64,000 nucleotides of DNA from Stratiolaelaps scimitus (taxonomy: Eukaryota > Arthropoda > Arachnida > Mesostigmata > Laelapidae): positions 8,413,501 to 8,477,500 of the forward strand of contig JABWDB010000009.1 of NCBI GenBank assembly GCA_019614645.1, written 5' to 3'. Shown in pieces: positions 59,001-64,000 of the stretch. How positions within the stretch are numbered: position 1 is the stretch's first letter; the number at the start of each line of letters is the position of its first letter. A model generated the notes under the pieces. The model ran no database searches and was not told the origin of the DNA. It worked only from the letters and a program-made list of their open reading frames with translations. The translations under genes were made by a program, and so were the position numbers.

Positions 59001-62000
59001 GGAAGAACATGAGGTCTAAACTCTCGTCATTTTGGAAGGACTATATGAACGATACGCTAACATTACTACTGGCAAATATCAGCTTCGTCAAACACCACTT
59101 ACCTCCCTCATCAAGCCGCAGGTTCCACTCAGCATCTGGACTGTTTTGTTCGGGTGCATCCGAGTCCCCAGCGAGGTCCTCGTCGTCATCACTGTCCTGT
59201 ACGACGTTAATCCTATGCTTTCGCCTCTTGTCTTCTATATCGGAGTCTTCCTCTTCCGCCTCGTCATATTCTCGATCTTCGCCTTGTTCGCCTGACTCCG
59301 TCAGTGCGCCAACACCGTCAATACCGTTCACGTTGTTATCTCCTGCGGCGATATCCTCGCTGGCCTCTTCGCCATCCTCACCCTCGCTCTCTTTGGCCGC
59401 TCGGTCCAGAAGTGCGTCCTGAAATCAACCTGACGCGATTTAGTCTTCCTGACGAACGATCAAAGGGGGGCAATTTGTCGAATGTCTACGGCATCGGACG
59501 AGGCCCTCTCGTGGCATCAAGAGAGACGTGGTATTATGCAGAAGAACATATCTCAGCATTTCGTTTGAGCTGACTAAAGCGATCTCGTCCCAAAGGTGGT
59601 GCTGCCACCCTGGCGTCCAGGTCTCCAATCTCCGCTCTAGCTTGGAATATCTTTGCCTGCCAGTCGATTTTGAATACTAGTTTCGAATAGCCTTGTTTCA
59701 TCGGGTATTCTAGCCTTTGCCTCATGAGTTCCATCATTCAAGCCATTCGTGCCCGATATAATATAGACAAAACGGGAAAAACAAAAAATTTACTATGCAT
59801 ACCTTTTTTACGACCTGTATGCAACGATCGCGACCTACCTCATCATCTTCGTAATCATCATCGTCGTCTTCATCGTCGGTCATTTCTTCCTCGTCGTCCT
59901 GTGGTTCGTCATCATTCTGAGTGGAGCTGGCCCGTTCCATTCTGATGCGTCGTCGCTGCTCGATAATTTTCGCCTTAAGCCGCGCTTTAAGATCCTTCAG
60001 CTGTGAACCTGGTGTCGCATCGGTACTCTCCGCTGGACCCTGAGTGGCCTGATTCATGACGATAGCTCGTTGGATCAGTTCATCGACGGGCGTGTCAATA
60101 ATGTCGCTTCGACTCAGTTGGGGAGTGACTTTCGCGGCAGCCTTGAGAATCTCTTCGTGGAGCTTACTTTTTCGTTGGGATGGAGGTGGGGGTATTTCTG
60201 TCACGGGGGACATCTCGACCTTGGGCTGACCTGGCTGCGAATCGGCATTCTGCGTGGTTTCTAGTCGCCCCTGTGGTTCGTCTTGACCTGCATCTTCTTG
60301 GCTACTTTCAGCACATGTAGACTGTTGCTGCGTTTGCTGCTGACTTGCAGATGCACGCTTGCTCCGGCGTCTCGCGAGAAACTCTTGAAGGGATAACTGT
60401 TCCGGTTCCTTGTACGGCAGGCAGATTTCCGGCCCTGCCAGACGAAAACGGCAAGTGTTAAAAGTTAATGAAGGCAGCCACCACTAAAGAGCTATTTCCT
60501 GCAAAAGCTACACCTCTCTCAGTACCAGTGCCCTGACCGAAACACAGATCAAGTTGACTGTTTCATCAGCCAGCAATCAATCGGTACTGGGAAGAGTTTA
60601 TTCAACATAAACTATATTAGTATTATCATCAGTTGTTGAGCCCTTGCAACCGGAAGAGACACGGAGGTGGGCGGTTTCGACACCCATCGTTGAACATATG
60701 CATTTAAAAATGGGTCTGTTTTATGAAGCAATGCCGGAAACATACCTGTGCTATGATGAACCGCTCGCAGTTCACCAAGGCATAATTATCATGTTTAGCT
60801 CCACGTAACCAGATATGTATTGCCCAATAAGGAAGCAGCTGTCGGAGTTGAGAGCAATTCCAAAGCATATTGTCTTGAATTTTGCTTGATACGAAATCGC
60901 AAGTAATAACGATGCTACAAGCTATAACTGTACGAACCTTTATGAAATCCATCGCCTTCATCGGCCATTGCCTCCTTGAGTTCTTCATTGTCGTCCTGAT
61001 CGTCACCACTTTCACTGAAATCCTCATCATACTTGTTGCCCTCTCTCTTATCATCTTCCAGTTGTTCTCCCGAAGCGTCCCTTTTCTCCTGCAACGCAAC
61101 GCCAGACCCAGGATCAATTTGGTCGGCTGTAGGCTCCTCCGACACGTTCTCATCGTCGTCACAGGGTTCCGCTCTGAGAAAGGATCTGTCCATCTCCTTG
61201 ACCTCAAAATCGTCACAAACGAGGTCGTAAGCGTCATTCGGGCATTCGCTGCTTTTGTCAGCCGCTACAGACTCATCGTCTATCGGCTTGTGCCCACCCT
61301 CGTCATTGAGCTTCGTTTGAGGAGGCAATCGATCCTTCAGTGAACTTGGCTGAGAATCCTGACTGTCAGGAGTGTCGGCGTGAGACCTTTCGCCATTGTC
61401 ATGGGTCACTTCTCGTCTCGTACCGTTCTTTGTTGAACTGTACTGCGACAATGGGTCGTTAGCTTGAGTAATCTGTGATTGCGTGCACTGGCTTTCCAGA
61501 GTGCTTATGCAGCTTGTCTGGGTAACGGGTACCTATAATACAGCAGAGATCGACGACATTGACTGAATGACTGGCTTCGAGACAGCATATGTCTATGTTA
61601 TTCGTTAAATTCCCATACAACCAAAGGTGGCTCTCGATGCGTCGAAATAATCTCAAGGACCAGTGAAGACAAACATCTTAGCCATTGGGCCGCTGTTTTG
61701 TTGAAATCGAACACAGGCCGAACTGTATAATGTCCTTTGAGTGACACCACCACTGTGCCAAAATGATCGAGTTACATAAATCAACATAAGAACAATCTAG
61801 TCTCATCTGCGAAGAAAGAGGACGAGCGAGCGAGACAGAGAGAGAGAGAGCTCCCCCCATGGTAGCAACGAATGTGCTCTGTGGAATCCCACGTGTTCTT
61901 TTTGGCAATTCTCAAATCTGCAGATAACCCTATGACTACACAGACAACAGCGACGTCTCTTACCATCTACCTCGCACGTTTTCATGTGATCTACTAATTT

Positions 62001-62276
62001 GTCCAACGAAAATGATATCTATTATTTCTATTCTTATGACATATGACTATATATTTAAAGAGAATATAGAGTAAACACATTAGCTAAATGTCACTACATG
62101 TGGGAGAACATCTGAGTGGTCCCAAAGGATGAAATCTGATCGAGTGTTATATTTTCGTCAGTCTGTAAACGCACTTGATCTTGAATAGGTGTTGGGCTGC
62201 AGGCAGTGTCCACATCACGCAGGTCTTGCGTGTTAAGCCTCAAAAGCAGCGTTCCTTCCTCCGGCTCGTCCATCAT
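55838..62276 (-). CDS. CLSPN: Claspin, replication checkpoint mediator (eight exons)
   Basis: Nuclear adaptor at the replication fork that presents Chk1 to ATR and supports fork speed. Exons on the minus strand: 62276-62175, 61532-60938, 60434-59839, 59418-59103, 58671-58233, 58004-57661, 57234-56914 and 56046-55838. The phases close exactly to 973 residues plus stop, against about 1,340 in human. The product is very acidic with scattered basic stretches. Diagnostic segments are LPYKEPEQLSLQEFLARR in exon 3, the LKARLKAKI...EEEMTD region at the end of exon 3, a Chk1-binding-type LLAMCSGSF (589-597) in exon 5, ELSGSDVGS then LADGDLHSDGPGRERRFRW (about 762-780) in exon 6, KWKARRLELEKQ in exon 7, and NFVFRAV with a final NRSIFNKF in exon 8. 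The link from exon 1 to exon 2 is the least certain part; all later junctions are well supported by GT-AG sites and matching phase. Confidence 0.9.
56593..56655 (+). mobile_element. Retroposon 3' tail, copy 2 (Claspin intron 7)
   Basis: CTTAAG, CTGCAGTTCC, AATAAACCAATGAACC and a short poly-A end. It is the same block order as at 40677-40740; the two copies differ by several substitutions and indels. Confidence 0.55.
56914..57234 (-). CDS. CLSPN: Claspin exon 7
   Basis: Acceptor CTCGCAG at 57235, phase-1 entry reads DGDVDEETEEEAKWKARR. It ends AAAG before donor GTTCGT. It encodes the Trp-containing helix and a Thr/Lys-rich segment of the C-terminal third. Confidence 0.9.
57661..58004 (-). CDS. 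CLSPN: Claspin exon 6 (most conserved block)
   Basis: Acceptor ATGTAG at 58005, phase-2 entry. It encodes RKVTDFFEGEAELSGSDVGS and, from about residue 762, the near-invariant LADGDLHSDGPGR followed by RRFRW. It ends before donor GTAAGA. Confidence 0.95.
58233..58671 (-). CDS. CLSPN: Claspin exon 5 with Chk1-binding-type motif
   Basis: The acceptor CTTTGTAG (ends 58672) is chosen because only it keeps the incoming phase 1 and joins DEG to EEYPMFMRI; a longer open frame to 58690 is intronic. It contains DDDLLAMCSGSF with S594 at the phosphorylatable position, then a long Asp/Glu tract. Donor GTGAGT. Confidence 0.88.
59103..59418 (-). CDS. CLSPN: Claspin exon 4
   Basis: Acceptor TGATTTCAG at 59419, phase 0, reading DALLDRAAKESEGEDGEE. 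It includes KRRKHRINVVQDSDDDEDL, a basic patch beside acidic serines. Donor GTAAGT, phase 1. Confidence 0.88.
59839..60434 (-). CDS. CLSPN: Claspin exon 3
   Basis: Acceptor CTGGCAG at 60435 with phase-1 entry gives GPEICLPYKEPEQLSLQEFLARR, like the PIP-box-region segment of vertebrate Claspin. A Gln-rich stretch and LKDLKARLKAKIIEQRRR follow before EEEMTDDEDDDD. It ends GAG before donor GTAGGT, phase 0. Confidence 0.9.
60673..60746 (+). mobile_element. SINE-like dispersed repeat, copy 5 (Claspin intron 2)
   Basis: B-box-like GGTTTCGACACCC is followed by ATCGTTGAACATATGCATTT, AAAAATGGGTCTG and GCAATGCCGGAAACATACC, aligning with 21745-21823 over about 60 bases. It lies opposite to the transcription of Claspin. 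Confidence 0.65.
60938..61532 (-). CDS. CLSPN: Claspin exon 2
   Basis: Acceptor TATTATAG at 61533; the frame opens VPVTQTSCISTLESQ and is Ser/Asp/Glu-rich, with DAYDLVCDDFEVKEMDRSF in the middle and EELKEAMADEGDGFHK at the end. Donor GTTCGT after AAAG, phase 1. Sequence conservation in this N-terminal part of Claspin is generally low, so the call rests on phase and composition. Confidence 0.75.
62175..62276 (-). CDS. CLSPN: Claspin exon 1 (tentative)
   Basis: Two adjacent ATGs (62276 and 62273) start a frame reading MMDEPEEGTLLLRL. A phase-0 donor CAA then GTGCGT at 62174 connects in frame with exon 2. If unspliced, the frame continues 26 codons to a stop. TTTCAG lies immediately before the first ATG, so a 5' untranslated intron or a different upstream start is also possible. 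Confidence 0.5.
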
Positions 62277-63224
62277 CTGAAATACGGAAATCAACTCGAT
62301 AAGCAAAGAGATATATTTCATTACGGAAACAGAAAGGGTTTGAGATGTATCTTCTCAGCAGGTATATGCTCGTCTATCCAAGATGACATTAACTGATGTG
62401 ACCTCATGAAAGCGACACTAGTTATTGTGATCTTCTATTTAATATTGCCTCTTTGACTAAGTCAATGACATTAGACGGTGCTACCGAGAAAAAGCTTTAG
62501 TGGGTATGCCGACCAGGATCAAGCTGGTTCCTAGTTCTATCCACCTAGGGCACCACGCCATAGACTGCGCATGATAGCACTATTTAAGCCACAAATTAAA
62601 ATATTTGATCATAATGATTCGGACAGTCGGACTGAGTTGTGAACTCTATTAGACTGTCCCTCAAAAGCGGAAGAGAGAGGGAGAGAGAGAACTGAACTGA
62701 GCCAGATACAGATGTGGCACTCCCACGCTATATAAACTTATTTCTAACCCTGCAATAGTTCCAGTTAGTATGCAAGGCCCTACAACATTTTGTAGATCGC
62801 GAAGTGCATCGAGACGAATTACGAGGTGGCATAACTTGCATTAGTTACAGTTAACAAAACACACACACACATGCAAGCTATAGTATCTTTAATCTACAAA
62901 TCTGAAAAATAACAACGACAACGAAGAGCGGCCCAACGAACGCTAGCCAGAATTTCAATACGAATAATTAGTTCGCTACAATTTCAAAGATCGACGTTGA
63001 ATCCCCACCAATATGCGTTAGATAAACTTACACACCAATGTGACAATAAGCAAGTTTCCAAATGCATCGCACATATCTCGTCATTGACATTTCAGTTCGT
63101 ATTTCGCCCACACTAGATACCTCATACTATTTGCTGCTATGTAGATTGAAAGCGATTATCGTATATTGAATCATTTATAAGAATTTTATTAACACGAATT
63201 TCCGCTCATTATCTACTTTGGCGT
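62277..63224. other. Intergenic region Claspin / POMK
   Basis: AT-rich, no exon seen. It contains the short POMK 3' untranslated region at its right end, a GA-rich patch near 62671-62688 and a CA run near 62859-62869. Confidence 0.6.
63185..63190 (-). terminator. Polyadenylation signal of POMK
   Basis: AATAAA on the minus strand about 35 bases after the POMK stop codon, implying a very short 3' untranslated region. Confidence 0.65.
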
Positions 63225-64000
63225 CTACAAATCATCATAATCTACGCTTACATCGGTTTGGTACTCGCGCCAGATTTTACGGTACGTCCTGAGGACGCCG
63301 CTGGCGCTCGGTCTCCGCCTGGCATCTTCTAGTTTACACTGCTTGTGAACATCGAATAGCCAGTAGCGGAACCACAGCGACTCCTCACTTTTGCCAAGAA
63401 TGAAGTCGCACACATCAGGTATTTTGTAGACGTCGGTCTTCTCATCATAGCCTTTCCGATAGCCGAACTCCCATCGTTGTTCGGGCGCGACAAAGTCACC
63501 ATCGAGCATCCGCGTCCCACAGCGCACAACCCCCAACTCCTTTTTGGGTAGCGCGTCCATATCGTTCAGCGTGATACTGCTGCCATTCGCCGTGACGAGG
63601 TACTGTTGAAGCGTTTTGTCTAATGTGTTCGAATCGCACATGACCCTATCATGGTGGTGGACAAACACCAAGATCTCGGCATAGCGTATACAGAGGGGGA
63701 AGCGTACCTCGAGCGTATCGTCGAGGGTCGGTATAGCCTGCATGAGATTGCCTAGCGGATGGAACTCCGTCACGATTTGGTCACCGCAATGACCCAGCAT
63801 TCGGACGGTGTATTTTCCATAGTCGAGTAGGTGGTGCATAGCGGCATTATGTAGAAAATCACCTCGGTACGCTTCAACCGTCAGATTAGACAACACGACG
63901 GGATAATCGTGCCATTGCGCGAGGTAGACGTTTTTTACGGTGCCCTGAGCAATGAAGGAGACAATTTTCAGATCACTGATGTCTTCACAGAACAGCGTCG
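63225..64000 (-). CDS. POMK: Protein O-mannose kinase, C-terminal part (runs off the window)
   Basis: Type II ER/Golgi kinase that phosphorylates the 6-position of O-mannose in the core M3 trisaccharide on alpha-dystroglycan, needed for matriglycan addition. The visible 257 residues correspond to most of the kinase domain of the roughly 350-residue protein; the N-terminal anchor lies beyond 64000. Near the window edge CEDISDLKIVSFIAQGTVKNVYLAQW is the N-lobe with a divergent glycine loop. Then come EFHPLGNL, RVMCDSNTLDKTLQQYL in place of a normal HRD catalytic loop, NDMDALP where other kinases have DFG, and GDFVAPEQRW plus YDEKTDVYKIPDV, all POMK hallmarks. The Cys residues of RVMCDS and VVRCGT match disulfide positions in the family. 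The frame is open to the edge with no intron. Confidence 0.95.
   Translation of the reverse strand, partial: TLFCEDISDLKIVSFIAQGTVKNVYLAQWHDYPVVLSNLTVEAYRGDFLHNAAMHHLLDYGKYTVRMLGHCGDQIVTEFHPLGNLMQAIPTLDDTLEVRFPLCIRYAEILVFVHHHDRVMCDSNTLDKTLQQYLVTANGSSITLNDMDALPKKELGVVRCGTRMLDGDFVAPEQRWEFGYRKGYDEKTDVYKIPDVCDFILGKSEESLWFRYWLFDVHKQCKLEDARRRPSASGVLRTYRKIWREYQTDVSVDYDDL

Noticed and set aside
59534..59737. 67-codon minus-strand frame within Claspin intron 3
   Set aside because: Exons 3 and 4 already join in phase 0 with good splice sites, and this frame lacks a suitable acceptor and donor pair.
1..64000. CRISPR arrays, bacterial operons, rRNA genes or viral insertions
   Set aside because: No regularly spaced direct repeats, no bacterial gene packing, no rRNA-like stretch and no polymerase or capsid frame were seen; the spliced animal genes settle the nature of the window.

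Overview
The window is animal nuclear DNA. It holds spliced genes with GT-AG introns, AATAAA polyadenylation signals, many dinucleotide microsatellites and dispersed short repeats, and no operons or bacterial-type gene packing. The gene set (TRIM9, L2HGDH, Hedgehog acyltransferase, a GT31 galactosyltransferase, Claspin, POMK) is that of a bilaterian. CpG is not depleted and several genes are compact or intronless in their coding part, which fits an invertebrate, probably an arthropod. I cannot name the species from sequence alone.

Layout. Positions 1 to about 36.9 kb contain no exon I can recognise. They hold microsatellites, a 33-bp minisatellite, SINE-like pieces and GC-rich patches with long but meaningless open frames. 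On the minus strand this stretch lies directly downstream of the first coding exon of TRIM9 (36939-37628), which ends in a clean splice donor, so much of it may be a very large TRIM9 intron. L2HGDH (40078-43261, plus strand, four exons, 463 aa) is divergent from TRIM9 across a 2.45-kb gap. HHAT/rasp (44974-46437, minus) follows in convergent orientation. A single-exon beta-1,3-galactosyltransferase (50475-51701, minus), an eight-exon Claspin gene (55838-62276, minus, about 973 aa as reconstructed) and the 3' part of POMK (63225 to the window edge, minus) complete the right half.

How the genes relate. They do not form one pathway. HHAT, the galactosyltransferase and POMK all work in the secretory pathway on proteins or glycans (Hedgehog palmitoylation, beta-1,3-galactosyl transfer, phosphorylation of O-mannosyl glycan on dystroglycan). 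L2HGDH is a mitochondrial FAD enzyme of metabolite repair. Claspin is the nuclear replication-checkpoint mediator that brings Chk1 to ATR. TRIM9 is a neuronal ubiquitin ligase. I read the grouping as ordinary gene order.

I found no clearly new biological system. The observations most worth checking are a dispersed tRNA-like SINE family with at least five copies here, the altered sequence just after the active-site histidine of HHAT, the single Chk1-binding-type motif in Claspin, two intronic inverted repeats in L2HGDH, and the apparently huge TRIM9 first intron.
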